This document shows positions 24,401 to 35,000 of a stretch of DNA of 64,000 nucleotides, one piece after another. Each line of letters opens with the position of its first letter. The first letter of the stretch is position 1. A model generated the notes under the pieces. That model did not search any database, was not told the origin of the DNA, and saw only the letters and a program-made list of their open reading frames with translations. The position numbers and the translations under genes are program-made. Source of the stretch: Flaccisagitta enflata. Lineage: Eukaryota; Chaetognatha; Sagittoidea; Aphragmophora. The DNA lies in contig OZ231126.1 in the NCBI GenBank assembly GCA_965153355.1, positions 109,678,001 through 109,742,000 of the forward strand. The letters are read 5' to 3'.

Positions 24401-27400
24401 GTAGCTTTGTAGCTCTTGATAGATCCCAGGGCTTTGTAGAATTGAATCATCTAAGTAGCTGTGTAGTTGACCAGTATACAGAGGGTCCGTATTTGAAATA
24501 AGCTCTCCTTTGTCAAAATCTTTGATCATTTCCTTGTATTCAGAGACACTGCAATTTAATGGGATTGCATTTATTGGCTCTTCAATGGCTTTGAAGACTG
24601 TAGATGCAATATCTGAAGAATTGCTAAATCCCTGAACCAGCTTTTTTGATCTTAAATATTGGCCTTGAGTGTAGCTGTAATAGGCAAAAAGATCACGTAT
24701 ACATCTTCCTTGCTTGTCATTCTGACCTGAGAGGTTCAACTGAAAAAAGCTATTGTTCAAATCCATGATGGTGATTAAAGCAGTTTCTCTTACTTCATTG
24801 ATGCATTCAGATATGGGGCAAACATAGCCTTGGGAAAGATTGCGACAGTGCTTAGTAAGGCCTGAGCAATCTTGAATAATTCTGTAATTTTTGGCCAAAT
24901 ACTTGTCGTCCATTTGGTCCAAACTGGCTTGGTCTGTTGGGTATTTAGCATTTTTCTTTGGAAGTATGGAAAATGGATGAATGGCTTTTGGAAAAAAGCA
25001 TTGTTCTGATAAGCCTACCCTGACCATATAAGTTTGCATTCTGGCGTAGAGATTCTTCATTATTACTGAAGGCGATTTATAGTGACATGCCATGAAGAAA
25101 TTTTCTGGGATGTTGCCTCTTAGTTCATAATCAATAATCCCATGCTTTAAATCGGACAGATCATGTAAGAGGACAGATGAATATTGCAAAAGCAGATCCA
25201 AAACATCATTCTTGTATTCTTTAGGTACATTTGCCAGCCATTCATGGCATTCAGCCTCAAGAGACTCTTTATTCCATTTTTTCTTTCTTTCTTCTTGGGC
25301 CTTTTTTACTGCTTTTATCTCTGTGGAGGTCGGAATGATTTTGATTGGGTAAATGTAAATCTTTTCTTCCTCTGTTTTTTCTTTAATTTCCGCGAAATTG
25401 GCAAACTCTATGTCAATATTAAGATTGTTTTCTTCTTCTACCTTGGTACACACCCCCACACAACTTAATGTTGACAAACTAAGTGATTCATTCTTACTTC
25501 TGTCAAATCTGACATGCAAAACGCCAGATACTCTGTTTTTCTTTCTCCCTGACTTAGTCATCATTATTATTTCTGAGCTCTCAAGCCGAAGATTTTTAGA
25601 GACCAGTTCTGGACCTAAAGTAAACCTATACACACCTTCAACGTCACTTTCAATAAATACAGGGAGAAAAAATATATCTTGCCCCTGTAATGTGATCGCA
25701 ACTGAGCTGTGGACCGCGAACTGATCTTTTGTTTCTGCTTCAAGTGATAAAACGCCCTCTGCATTATCTTCAGGCTCAGATCGAATCAAATGATCATCAC
25801 CATCCTCAAATGTATCATTTATCTTATATATGGGCAGATCTTTTCCGTTGTGCTTGAAGCAGGGTGGTTCTACGTCATAATTGACAGTAATCTTCATAAG
25901 TTTTTGTTCTGGAAATCCAAGAATGAGGTCATAATTCAAATTTTTCTCATGAATGATGATCAACTCAATTTCAGTGACTGTACCAGAGCCCAAGTCCAGC
26001 TTAAACTTTCCTTTAAGATGGCAAGCAATTTTTGAGCCCTGAAAGCCCTGTAAAGTGGACTGATATTCGATGGGGTCAAATATTAGACCATTTTTCTCCA
26101 AATATTTCTTGCTTACAAGAGAACAAGACGATCCAGAGTCATATAAAATATTGCAATTTGCCACATTATTGGCCTTGTCAATTATTTTACCATGCAAAAA
26201 CGGCAGAGAAGTGACTGCATTAACAACCTCATCAATCACGTTGATTGACCTTAGATGCTTTTCAACCTTTTTTGCGCCATATTTCTTCTTGAATTTCCTG
26301 ATGGCATGTACCATTTCTTCATCAATATCTGACTCTTCTTCATTCAAAGGAGCAATTTCTTTGGGGCTGTCTTCATCTGATTCAGACGCCTGAAATTCTG
26401 TTTCTGACTCATCAATATTCATGACTACCTTTTTATCCAAAGCACGGCGCCTGGCATTTTTCTGGGCAAACCTTTTTTGGGCAGGGGTAGTCGTTGTGGC
26501 TACTTTTTGTTGCTTATTTGGGCAAACTCTTCCAAAATGGCCTTCTCGAAAACATATATTGCACTTGCTATTAGTAGCTTTGCAGCCATTTTGCCCATGA
26601 CTGTCAATAGAATTGCCACAATTTGGGCACATGCCACTAATGGCACAAACTTCGCCACCTATGGGATTACCGTCCAAATCTAGGTCCCCTTCATTGATTG
26701 CATTTGCATAGAACTTGGATGAGCGAGTATTGACAAACATGTCTCTGTCCTGTTCCAACGGAATTTCACTATTTCCAGTAAGCTGATTGATGCGCAAATC
26801 CTCTGCAAAGGCTGAGTTCAAAATTATGATGGCCTCATCAATGTTTTTAGCCCCTTTTTTAACAATTTTGGAAACCATAAATTTACTTCTTAAACCCTTT
26901 TGAAAGCATTTCAAGACGTCTCTGGCAAAGTATTCAGACTGCATTATGGCTTCTGCATCGTCATACTGTAGCACTTCTTTTTGCTTATAATCCCTGACTC
27001 TGAGAGAATATGAAAAAATACTTTCATTATTTTTTCTGTAAATGCCAGCTCCTTCAGCTGAGACGAGTTCTTTGCTCTTTACTCCAAGTGAAATGCAAAT
27101 ATGCGTTCCTAATTCATCCAAATTCGCACCAGGATGGGCCTTCAAAATTTGCTGTATTTGGTTCTTAATAAACTCATCAGCAATGTGTGTAATTAGATAA
27201 ATTCTCGCCTCATATGGTCTTAGTTTAAAGAATTTCACTCTCAGAAGAAAATCGTCATAGAAAAGTTGAAAATCATCTGTGACTGCATATTTTTTCAACG
27301 GTCCCATGATCTTTTGTCTGTAATCAAGAAGATTTTTACGTTTCTTAAATTTGTCCTGCCTTCTGTCAATTCTGCGTTGGAAAGCAGGATTGTAGTTTTG

Positions 27401-30400
27401 ATGTCGCCTATTACGTCTCCTGTGGGCAGAGCTACTGGTGCTTGAAGCATAATCATCAGATTCATCTTCATCACCTTCATCACTGTCATCCCCATCTCCA
27501 TCATCATCGGGGTCACTATTGCCATGACCTCTTCTTGGTCTTCTATTACCTTTATAATTCTTTTTCTTGTCATTTTCAGAACTATCACTTGACCCCTTAT
27601 CAGAATCATCGCCATCTCCATTTTTTCTTCCTCCCTTTTTATTGAGGCTTTTACTGTTATCTTCACTATCAGAGAGATCACTTGAATCGCTTTTCTTACC
27701 GCGTTTATACGCACGTCGTGACCCATTATCTTTCTTCTTATGCTTGTGAGATGATTTCTTGGATGATGGAGCAAGACAACTTAAGCATAACTCATACTCA
27801 CAGATGTCACAGATGTAACAATCTGCATCATCATAGACCTCTGAACATAAGCTACATTCAAATGGACCGTGATCAGCTTTAAGTTTATGTCCCTCAGGAC
27901 AACAATTTTGTCCAAACATCATTTTGTCACTGTTTTTGCTCCTGTAAGACATTGTTCTTTGATATGTACGGTCTCTTTCACTCCTATCCTTATCAATGGA
28001 GTGATCAAAGTCCTTTTTACTACTCTTTTTATCATTTTTACAAATGTTATACAGATCTTCAGTGTAGGTTGAAAAACCTTTCTCAATTTTGGACATATCA
28101 GACTTTTTATTTTTGTCATAGATAGGCAGATTATTCGTTGGTCTCATAGAATTTCTGAACTGCCTATCAATGCTAATTTTGGACTTTTTATCATCAATGG
28201 TCTTATACATTTTAGACCTTCTAGCATCTCCTTCATTAAAAGTGCTATTCAAAATGTCTTTATCATTCTTTTTCTTATTCTTATCCTCAATTAGGTCGTT
28301 GATATCGTCATATCGTGGATGTATATCTTTTCTCTTTAAGATTCCTCCCTCAACTGTTTTCCTCTGCTCTTTTGTTTTACCCAAAGTGGCGCGCTTGTCA
28401 GATTTCTTATTTCTCTCTTCCTCAAAATCCTCAAAAATTGCGTTTGCATGCAGCAATTCGGCGGGAGAGATGTAATGCGCGCCTTGTTGGCCATGAAGAT
28501 GGCCTTGAGCTTCGGTTTTAGATTGGCCTTGATTTGGCCTCTGAGACAGGCCTCGATCATTTGAGTTATCTTTTTGCACCCTATTGAAGGCTGAAGGCCT
28601 CTCTTGATTATTTATTCCTGTCATTAGCGCCTCATTAATCTTTAATTGCTCTTCTATCCCACGAGTTTGACAAGCTTGCTCATTAGGATAATTGATTTCT
28701 TTGTGATTAAGATTGAGCTTGACCTTGTTTTTAACAACCTCATCTCCTGGGGCAATTACAGATGAATATCTTGGAGGCTTATTAATTGGATCAACGTTTG
28801 CATTGTTACCAATTGGTTGATTATCATTATTAATATCATTTCTATCAATTTGGGAGTAACGTGGTGGCTTGGCAGGTGGTATGCTACTATGATTATCACT
28901 GGCAGTAGCAGTGGTAGCAGTAGTGGTAACGCAATTGACCTGTGACTCACTAGTGATTGGCACAAATGAATTTTGACTTGTAATCAGTGGCTTACTTTGT
29001 GTTTGTGTGTTGTGTGACTGAGCACTGTGTGGCACTGGAACTTGTGGTGGTAGCTTAGGCTGCTCATATTCTGGACTCACACTCGACTTTTCAAGGGGTG
29101 GCAGGTCTTGGTATATGGGTTGAGATAAATCTAGAGACTTGACAGATTGATCATTAGTCAAAATCGATTTTTCGGGTTTTCTGTTATTTTCAACAACATT
29201 ATTTGTAATGACAGGGTCATTGCGAATTTTTAAAGGCATTCTTTGATCAGAAATCAAGGGTTTCGATATTCTCTTTATTTCAAAATTTGGCAAGTTTGGA
29301 CTGCCCTCAAAGTTGCCCTTGGCTCGTGAATCATGAAATATGTCAAAAGGCAAGGGAGTTGGATTTCGAAAAATCTCACTTTTCCCCTCTTCCCTATCTC
29401 TAAACATATCCAAGACCATTTCATTCACAGAATCGATATCATTATCAATTAAACCACGAATTTTCAAGAATTCATTCTCCTCAGACTGAACCAAAGCATT
29501 CAACCTATTAACAATATCAGCAGGCAGACCCATTTCAACCAAGTCGGAAGATTTTACAGTATTAAGAACTTTTGCCAAATTCGAATAAAATTCCCCTAAA
29601 GCAGAGTTTATCTCATTATTTAATGGAGGAAAAAATTGACTTTTGATTAAGTCAACAATCCCAGTGTTTTCTTTTCTTAGTGAAATGTTATCATCTTTTA
29701 GAATTAAGCCCTCGATGGGATTTTGTCTCATATTTGATACTAAACGGCACTTGGCTTGCATGATTTGAGATTCAACATGCAGTCTAATAAAAGAAGCTAT
29801 AAGCCCAAAAGGCACCAATGCCATTTTAACACGACCAAATTCATTGATGTTAAAGAATTTTAAATTTAAGTGTTGAAAGTCAAATAAAGAATCTAGCTCT
29901 ACTTTTCGTTTGAGTCTCATATTTTGATAAAGACAGAAAAGTGCATAAGTACCATGACGCACAGTTTGAACCAAGTTACCTTCAAAAACTAACTCCTTTG
30001 GCTCACCAGACGTCATTAAATGTTCTAATGCCTTAAAAATGTCAGTTTTTAAGTAATTTAAGATAAGGCAAATTTTAACAATAGCAGAGCCCTCTGGGGT
30101 GCTTTCCATCAAACGAAAATTGAAACTATTTGTTGGATCCCCAGTTAACTCTCCATTAGGGTAGAAATTAACATTCATAGAACGAAAATGTTCATCACTT
30201 AACTGCATTTTAGTAAAAGTTAAAATGCGTGCAGTACTTTCTTGATTTGGGACCAAAATGAGATTTGGTTCAAATAGATTTTCCGTGCTAACATTATGCT
30301 TGTTAAAGATTGGTAACGGATTTTGTGTAACAAGATGAAAATCACGTGAAATATCTATATCTCTTGTAGTTACTTCCCTATTGAAGTTTTTACACATTGC

Positions 30401-31450
30401 GATATCATTTAAGATAGTTTGTAAGTGATGGTCTTCTGAACATTTTCTTTCTTTTTTACAAGAGATACACTTTCGGACAATTAAATATTGTTTAACGCCA
30501 TATATGGCGTATTCATAGTTTTCATCTATTGGTGATGCCATATCTCCTAATTTCGAATGTACGAAATTTAATTTTTCAAGATCCGGTGAATCAAATTTGG
30601 TAAATTTACGATCCAAGTCGTCAGTAAAGCCTTTCCATGGAATATAGGCACTTGCTCTATTATGAAAATCATGTAAACTATATCCATGATGGTTTCTAAT
30701 TCGAAAAATATGTTCCATTCCTTTAAATCGTTTTCCGTTTACCGCAGAAATCTTGGGAGTTGAGGTCAGGGTGGCTGGATCCAGCTCTTCCAAGTCGATG
30801 GCCGGTCGAGTTGGTGAGATGATTCCTTCCTTCTTCCCAAAAATAGATCGAATTTTTCTTCCCAAGGACGATTTTCCATCTTGAATTTCGTTTTTCGCGT
30901 TGGCTTCAATCTTCTTCCCCCCTGCTGCACCGTTGATCAGCTCAGAGCTTTCAGTGGCACCCAGGTTGGGATCTTGATCAGCTTCCGCTTCGTCGTTTCC
31001 TTGATTGACTGCCCCATGACTGGCAGTCATGATGGATTTTGGAGCCATATTTGGCATATTACTGCGTGTAGCAGACAGACCAATTCCCATGTTGTCAGAG
31101 AATGGTAAAGGAGGAACAACCAGGTAATCATTGGAGACAGCTCTCACAGGATTAAGAATTTCCGCTCTTTCATCCTGGTCTTGAGCCTCTTCTCCAGTAT
31201 CTTCAACGATAAATGGATTCATCATTCTTCTTATTGGAGCTCTTGATTCACTCATAACCCCTTGATTGCTTGGATAGACATTATTAAGGTTGAGTGGAAC
31301 TGATTGGGTACGTTCCATCCCACCTCCCATAAGCATCGGCTGGGGGTTACTATTCAGCTCATTGGAGCTAAAATAGACTCTTGGCTTGTCAGGCGGGCGT
31401 TGGTCATCCATAGACCCATTTTTTTCCGTTTCATCTTTTGATGTTGTCAT
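21410..31450 (-). CDS. gag-pol: Giant Gag-Pol polyprotein, 3346 codons
   Basis: A single frame supplies structural and replication proteins. Approximate residues: 1-1150, a long region I do not recognise, followed by Lys-rich low complexity. 1184-1226 is a Cys/His-rich module (CPEGHKL, then paired CXXC) resembling DC1/C1-type zinc domains. 1230-1370 is an acidic Ser/Asp-rich linker and 1375-1560 a capsid-like helical region. 1607-1645 holds zinc knuckles, including CNICFREGHFGRVC. About 1772 is a retropepsin DSG, with LILGFPE later. Reverse transcriptase has MDLNNSFFQ near 2230 and YLDD near 2330, and RNase H has YTDYAK near 2513. Integrase has an HHCC module near 2998-3030 and D, D, E near 3057, 3118 and 3153. 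It is about twice the usual Metaviridae Gag plus Pol size. The last ~20 residues are encoded by the foldback insertion, so the native tail is displaced to 18829-19118. Confidence 0.92.
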   Translation of the reverse strand: MTTSKDETEKNGSMDDQRPPDKPRVYFSSNELNSNPQPMLMGGGMERTQSVPLNLNNVYPSNQGVMSESRAPIRRMMNPFIVEDTGEEAQDQDERAEILNPVRAVSNDYLVVPPLPFSDNMGIGLSATRSNMPNMAPKSIMTASHGAVNQGNDEAEADQDPNLGATESSELINGAAGGKKIEANAKNEIQDGKSSLGRKIRSIFGKKEGIISPTRPAIDLEELDPATLTSTPKISAVNGKRFKGMEHIFRIRNHHGYSLHDFHNRASAYIPWKGFTDDLDRKFTKFDSPDLEKLNFVHSKLGDMASPIDENYEYAIYGVKQYLIVRKCISCKKERKCSEDHHLQTILNDIAMCKNFNREVTTRDIDISRDFHLVTQNPLPIFNKHNVSTENLFEPNLILVPNQESTARILTFTKMQLSDEHFRSMNVNFYPNGELTGDPTNSFNFRLMESTPEGSAIVKICLILNYLKTDIFKALEHLMTSGEPKELVFEGNLVQTVRHGTYALFCLYQNMRLKRKVELDSLFDFQHLNLKFFNINEFGRVKMALVPFGLIASFIRLHVESQIMQAKCRLVSNMRQNPIEGLILKDDNISLRKENTGIVDLIKSQFFPPLNNEINSALGEFYSNLAKVLNTVKSSDLVEMGLPADIVNRLNALVQSEENEFLKIRGLIDNDIDSVNEMVLDMFRDREEGKSEIFRNPTPLPFDIFHDSRAKGNFEGSPNLPNFEIKRISKPLISDQRMPLKIRNDPVITNNVVENNRKPEKSILTNDQSVKSLDLSQPIYQDLPPLEKSSVSPEYEQPKLPPQVPVPHSAQSHNTQTQSKPLITSQNSFVPITSESQVNCVTTTATTATASDNHSSIPPAKPPRYSQIDRNDINNDNQPIGNNANVDPINKPPRYSSVIAPGDEVVKNKVKLNLNHKEINYPNEQACQTRGIEEQLKINEALMTGINNQERPSAFNRVQKDNSNDRGLSQRPNQGQSKTEAQGHLHGQQGAHYISPAELLHANAIFEDFEEERNKKSDKRATLGKTKEQRKTVEGGILKRKDIHPRYDDINDLIEDKNKKKNDKDILNSTFNEGDARRSKMYKTIDDKKSKISIDRQFRNSMRPTNNLPIYDKNKKSDMSKIEKGFSTYTEDLYNICKNDKKSSKKDFDHSIDKDRSERDRTYQRTMSYRSKNSDKMMFGQNCCPEGHKLKADHGPFECSLCSEVYDDADCYICDICEYELCLSCLAPSSKKSSHKHKKKDNGSRRAYKRGKKSDSSDLSDSEDNSKSLNKKGGRKNGDGDDSDKGSSDSSENDKKKNYKGNRRPRRGHGNSDPDDDGDGDDSDEGDEDESDDYASSTSSSAHRRRNRRHQNYNPAFQRRIDRRQDKFKKRKNLLDYRQKIMGPLKKYAVTDDFQLFYDDFLLRVKFFKLRPYEARIYLITHIADEFIKNQIQQILKAHPGANLDELGTHICISLGVKSKELVSAEGAGIYRKNNESIFSYSLRVRDYKQKEVLQYDDAEAIMQSEYFARDVLKCFQKGLRSKFMVSKIVKKGAKNIDEAIIILNSAFAEDLRINQLTGNSEIPLEQDRDMFVNTRSSKFYANAINEGDLDLDGNPIGGEVCAISGMCPNCGNSIDSHGQNGCKATNSKCNICFREGHFGRVCPNKQQKVATTTTPAQKRFAQKNARRRALDKKVVMNIDESETEFQASESDEDSPKEIAPLNEEESDIDEEMVHAIRKFKKKYGAKKVEKHLRSINVIDEVVNAVTSLPFLHGKIIDKANNVANCNILYDSGSSCSLVSKKYLEKNGLIFDPIEYQSTLQGFQGSKIACHLKGKFKLDLGSGTVTEIELIIIHEKNLNYDLILGFPEQKLMKITVNYDVEPPCFKHNGKDLPIYKINDTFEDGDDHLIRSEPEDNAEGVLSLEAETKDQFAVHSSVAITLQGQDIFFLPVFIESDVEGVYRFTLGPELVSKNLRLESSEIIMMTKSGRKKNRVSGVLHVRFDRSKNESLSLSTLSCVGVCTKVEEENNLNIDIEFANFAEIKEKTEEEKIYIYPIKIIPTSTEIKAVKKAQEERKKKWNKESLEAECHEWLANVPKEYKNDVLDLLLQYSSVLLHDLSDLKHGIIDYELRGNIPENFFMACHYKSPSVIMKNLYARMQTYMVRVGLSEQCFFPKAIHPFSILPKKNAKYPTDQASLDQMDDKYLAKNYRIIQDCSGLTKHCRNLSQGYVCPISECINEVRETALITIMDLNNSFFQLNLSGQNDKQGRCIRDLFAYYSYTQGQYLRSKKLVQGFSNSSDIASTVFKAIEEPINAIPLNCSVSEYKEMIKDFDKGELISNTDPLYTGQLHSYLDDSILQSPGIYQELQSYKLKLHSFFKRPRSQMDYLVYLHLNVIAKVMTNLEKHNLLITPSKLAILTQESFTFLGYKFLRKNGRLSVTMPEKKIRALLDFPPCDSVLSCQKFIGFCGFFSILLEGSKILLGPILTLVRKETKFHWGEEQQKCFKMIKEKLISSTLEGYCRLTDSNKFYELHIYTDYAKLTSTNIPTAAACVYIKDYDDKTLKLGMFWSRLLSPTFMNKPPWVNELSAIALFLVSNMAILVGRCLNLYCDNLVCVYVLKKGLANIDSITDGVVQRLIISISGIDFRIQYTPTSNNPADYISRYSGDRAELPDERCIESTCISDLTLLDSKTFKPCADLESYMKKNHESVNKMKEAAVSHWDINLTKKRFKDTHVFSDSTHQNDDIIALCRNECVPDILNVEEQKDNLTTAIETWRQPDTSDDTFVLIEKPYENVCPDLFQSEHTDSEFNNFFRSENGGDMIDFLIRESKLNPYTDKYMRELRHDTHFIASNRMLSAFATSGIEGLVDQEILSDRTHLSLTLQEIYVINQENKQKGIDLDSEPIFKSYDEIRKNIDKYQLSPYAKSRISHFKELQDKSLDISLMKEYLHGRADEERVDLRRRGSNLFRTMFNQKEALFLDPETNLLFIIRIPKVGENFNMALILEKSDGEKKLISVHCRNGHRRYLYCYAVFCKTFFCENALSLAISVCSKCAICAQMEYRKKLKCERINYPGNLSILAADHKGPIFCKNGTKAYILCLCDLKFKIVSFNYVKTVSAEETAETIFQNFFAVYGASCTILTDRSTSFVNELSKCLFKLGSVSHRVVSAYHPQASTAESLAVRPFSKALRGLMFGKEPSEIKRNVKLAQFVTNNLMLHEFGKTPFELLSGTTNSFFHPLFEIKDDMIDYPKFVKDRVKFMKQMADFYLEKYNIYLSQKLPCKNTVYSKKIQVGQKLWVRVFAYSKNLKYLRSILPKFKMAEVVSISGATSLILRCLETNRLLSRHLSDGNLLLVLRYLVLRLVSPRVY

Positions 31451-31547
31451 CGTGTAGCAGCTTCACAAGGTGTCGGTCTCTTTCCCCCCAAGGAAAAAAA
31501 GGGCAAACCAACAGTAAATATCAAAAATAAAAAATGAAATCGAATTT

Positions 31548-31565
31548 TAAACCCAGCTGCCGCCA
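31548..31565 (-). other. Primer binding site of the giant retroelement
   Basis: Two bases after the 5' LTR the minus strand reads TGGCGGCAGCTGGGTTT. TGG is the complement of a tRNA CCA end. The tRNA is not identified; its 3' end would read CAGCTGCCGCCA. Confidence 0.75.
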
Positions 31566-31567
31566 AA

Positions 31568-32036
31568 TAATGTGAATCTTTCTGGCTAGGAATATATCTA
31601 TATACTGACTGATATCAATCCTAAGTATTTATCTTTGATTTATGAAATAACAACGGCAGTGTTATTTACATATTTACATGTTGAGTACCTTTTATTTCCA
31701 AGAGAGTGACGGAGATAACCCACAGCAGGAACAACCAAAGGAGAATGTACAGAGGCTCATACAATGATCACTTATATACACTCACAGCAAGCCATTAAGG
31801 GAGGAGGAGGTGATGTAGAGCAATATGAAGGACGCATTAGACTAATGACCTTGTAGGATCTTATATGAAATCTAAAGCAGATAACCCTTCCCCTATATTT
31901 CAATCAAGGACAATATATGGGAGGTCCAAGGACAATCTATGGGAGGTCTAATTTACCTACAGCATTGCTTCACCTTTAGCATAGATTAGGCAAGGACATA
32001 GCTTGGGTGGTCCTCATTTATACATTAATCATATTA
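31568..32036 (-). repeat. 5' LTR of the giant retroelement
   Basis: The 469-bp partner of the LTR at 11572-12040. It lies upstream of Gag-Pol and the primer binding site. Its outer end, TCATATTA, abuts the second CTGG target copy (32037-32040) and the resumed minisatellite. Confidence 0.95.
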
Positions 32037-35000
32037 CTGGAATCAGAAAAGATCACCTTCAAAGGTGATCCTAACTTCTTGGAATCAGAAAAGATCATCT
32101 TTAAAGGTGATCCTAACATCCTGGAATCAAAAAAGATCATCTTCAAAGGTGATCCTAACATCCTGGAATCAGAAAAGATCATCTTCAAAGGTGATCCTAA
32201 CATCTTTGAATCAGTGGATATCATCTTCAAAGGTGATCCTAACATCCAAGAATCAGAAAAGATCATCTTCAAAGGTGATCCTAACATCCTGAAATCAGAA
32301 AAGATCATCTTCAAAGGTGATCCTTACATCCTGGAATCAGAAAAGATCATCTTAAAAGGTGATCCTAACATCCTGGAATCAGAAAAGATCATCTTCAAAA
32401 GTGATCCTAACATCCTGGAATCAGAAAAGATTATCTTCAAAGGTGATCCTAACATCCTTGAATCAGGGAAGATCATCTTCAAAGGTGATCCAAACGTCCT
32501 CGAATCAGAAAAGATCATCTTCAATGGTGATCCTAACATCCTGGAATCAGAGTAGATCATCTTCAAATGTGATCCTAACATCCTGGAATCAGAAAAGATC
32601 ATCTTCAAAGGTGATCCTAACATCCTGGAATCAGTGGAGATCATCTTCAAAGGTGATCCTAACATCCTGGAATCAGTGGAGATCATCTTCAAAGGTGATC
32701 CTGACATCCTGGAATCAGAAAAGATCATATTCAAAGGTGATCCTACACAACCTGGAATCAGTGGAGATCATCTTCAAAGGTGCTCCTAACATCCTGGAAT
32801 CAGAAAAGATTATCTCAAAAGGTGATCCTAACATCCTGGAATCAGTGGAGATCATCTTCAAAGGTGATCCTAACATCCTGGAATCAGAAAAGATCATCTT
32901 CAAAGGTGATCCTAATATCCTGAAATCAGAAAAGATCATCTTCAAAGGTGATCCTAACATCCTGGAATCAGAAAAGATCATCTTCAAAGGTGATCCTAAT
33001 ATCTTTGAATCAGAAAAGATCATCTTCAAAGGTGATCCTAACATCCTGGAATCAGTGGTGATCATCTTCAAAGGTGATCCTAACATCCTGGAATCAGAAA
33101 GGATCATCTTCAAAGGTGATCCTAACATCTTGGAATCAGAAAATATTATCTTCAAAGGTGATCCTAACATCCTGGAATCAGTGGAGATCATCTTCAAAGG
33201 TGATCCTAACATCCTGGAATCAGTGGAGATCATCTTCAAAGGTGATCCTAACATCCTGGAATCAGAAAAGATCATATTCAAAGGTGATCCTACACAACCT
33301 GGAATCAGTGGAGATCATCTTCAAAGGTGCTCTAACATCCTAGAATCAGAAAAGATAATCTTAAAAGGTGATACTAACAATCTGGAATCAGTGGAGATCA
33401 TCTTCAAAGGTGATCCTAACATCCTGGAATCAGAAAAGATCATCTTCAAAGGTGATCCTAACATCCTGAAATCAGAAAAGATCATCTTCAAAGGTGATCC
33501 CAACATCCTGGAATCAGTGGAGATCATCTTTAAAGGTGATCCTAACATCCTGGAATCAGGAAAGACCATCTTCAATGGTGATCCTGACATCCGGGAATCA
33601 GAAAAGATCATTTCAAAGGTGATCCTAACATCCTGGAATCAGAAAAGATCATCATCAAAGGTGATCCTGACATCCTGGAATCAGTGGAGGTCATCTTCAA
33701 AGGTGATCCTGACATCCTGGAATCAGAAAAGATCATCTTCAAAGGTGATCCTAACATCCTGGAATCAGTGGAGATCGTTTTCAAAGGTGATCCTAACATC
33801 TTGGAATCAGAAAAGATCATCTTCAAAGGTGATCCTAACATCCTGGAATCAGAAAAGATCATCTTCAAAGGTGATCCTAACATCCTGGAATCAGAAAAGA
33901 TCTTCTTCAAAGGTGATCCTAACATCCTGGAATCAGAAAAGATCATCTTCAAAGGTGATCCTAACATCCTGGAAGCAGAAAAGATCATCTTCAAAGGTTA
34001 TCCTAAACATGCTGGAATCAGTGGAGATCATCTTCAAAGGTGATCCTAAAATCCTAGAATCAGAAAAGATCATCCTCAAATGTGATCCTAACATATTGGA
34101 TTCAGTGGAGATTATCTTCAAAGGTGATCCTCACATCCTAGAATCAGAAAAGATCATCTTCAAAGGTGATCCTAACATCCTAGAATCAGTAAAGATCATC
34201 TTCAAAGGTGATCCTAACATCCTGGAATCGGAAAAGATCATCTTCAAAGGTGATCCTAACATCCTGGAATCTGAAAAGATCATCTTCAAAGGTGATCCTA
34301 ACATCCTGGAATCAGAAAAGATCGTCTTCAAAGGTAATCCTAACATCCTGGAATCAGAAAAGATCATCTTGAAAGGTGATCCTAACATTCTGGAATCAGT
34401 GGAGATCATCTTAAAAGGTGATCCTAACATCCTGGAATCAGAAAAGATCATCTTTAAAGGTGATCCTAACATCCTGGAATCAAAAAAGATCATCTTCAAA
34501 GGTGATCCTAACATCCTGGAATCAGAAAAGATCATCTTCAAAGGTGATCCTAACATCTTTGAATCAGTGGAGATCATCTTCAAAGGTGATCCTAACATCC
34601 AAGAATCAGAAAAGATCATCTTCAAAGGTGATCCTAACATCCTGAAATCAGAAAAGATCATCTTCAAAGGTGATCCTTACATCCTGGAATCAGAAAAGAT
34701 CATCTTAAAAGGTGATCCTAACATCCTGGAATCAGAAAAGATCATCTTCAAAAGTGATCCTAACATCCTGGAATCAGAAAAGATTATCTTCAAAGGTGAT
34801 CCTAACATCCTTGAATCAGGGAAGATCATCTTCAAAGGTGATCCAAACGTCCTGGAATCAGAAAAGATCATCTTCAATGGTGATCCTAACATCCTGGAAT
34901 CAGAAAAGATCATCTTCAAAGGTGATCCTAATATCCTGAAATCAGAAAAGATCATCTTCAAAGGTGATCCTAACATCCTGGAATCAGAAAAGATCATCTT

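Larger units (their letters stand above)
11572..32036 (-). mobile_element. Giant (20.5 kb) env-bearing LTR retroelement, endogenous-retrovirus-like
   Basis: Coding order on the minus strand is LTR (31568-32036), primer binding site, Gag-Pol (31450 to 21410), a separated Pol tail (to 18829), a region with two antisense spliced genes, Env (13793-12120), polypurine tract and LTR (12040-11572). The insertion is flanked by CTGG at 11568-11571 and 32037-32040, both copies coming from the minisatellite word CATCCTGGAATC. The element ends are the inverted octamers TAATATGA and TCATATTA rather than TG...CA. Read by eye, the two LTRs differ at one position (TAATATGA versus TAATGTGA), which implies recent integration. 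Reverse transcriptase and integrase features point to a divergent Ty3/gypsy (Metaviridae-like) lineage; the exact clade is not determinable here. Confidence 0.93.

Noticed and set aside
27295-28521. Open frames on both strands overlapping Gag-Pol
   Set aside because: They lie inside the long Gag-Pol frame, whose zinc, protease and polymerase motifs show that it is the real reading frame.
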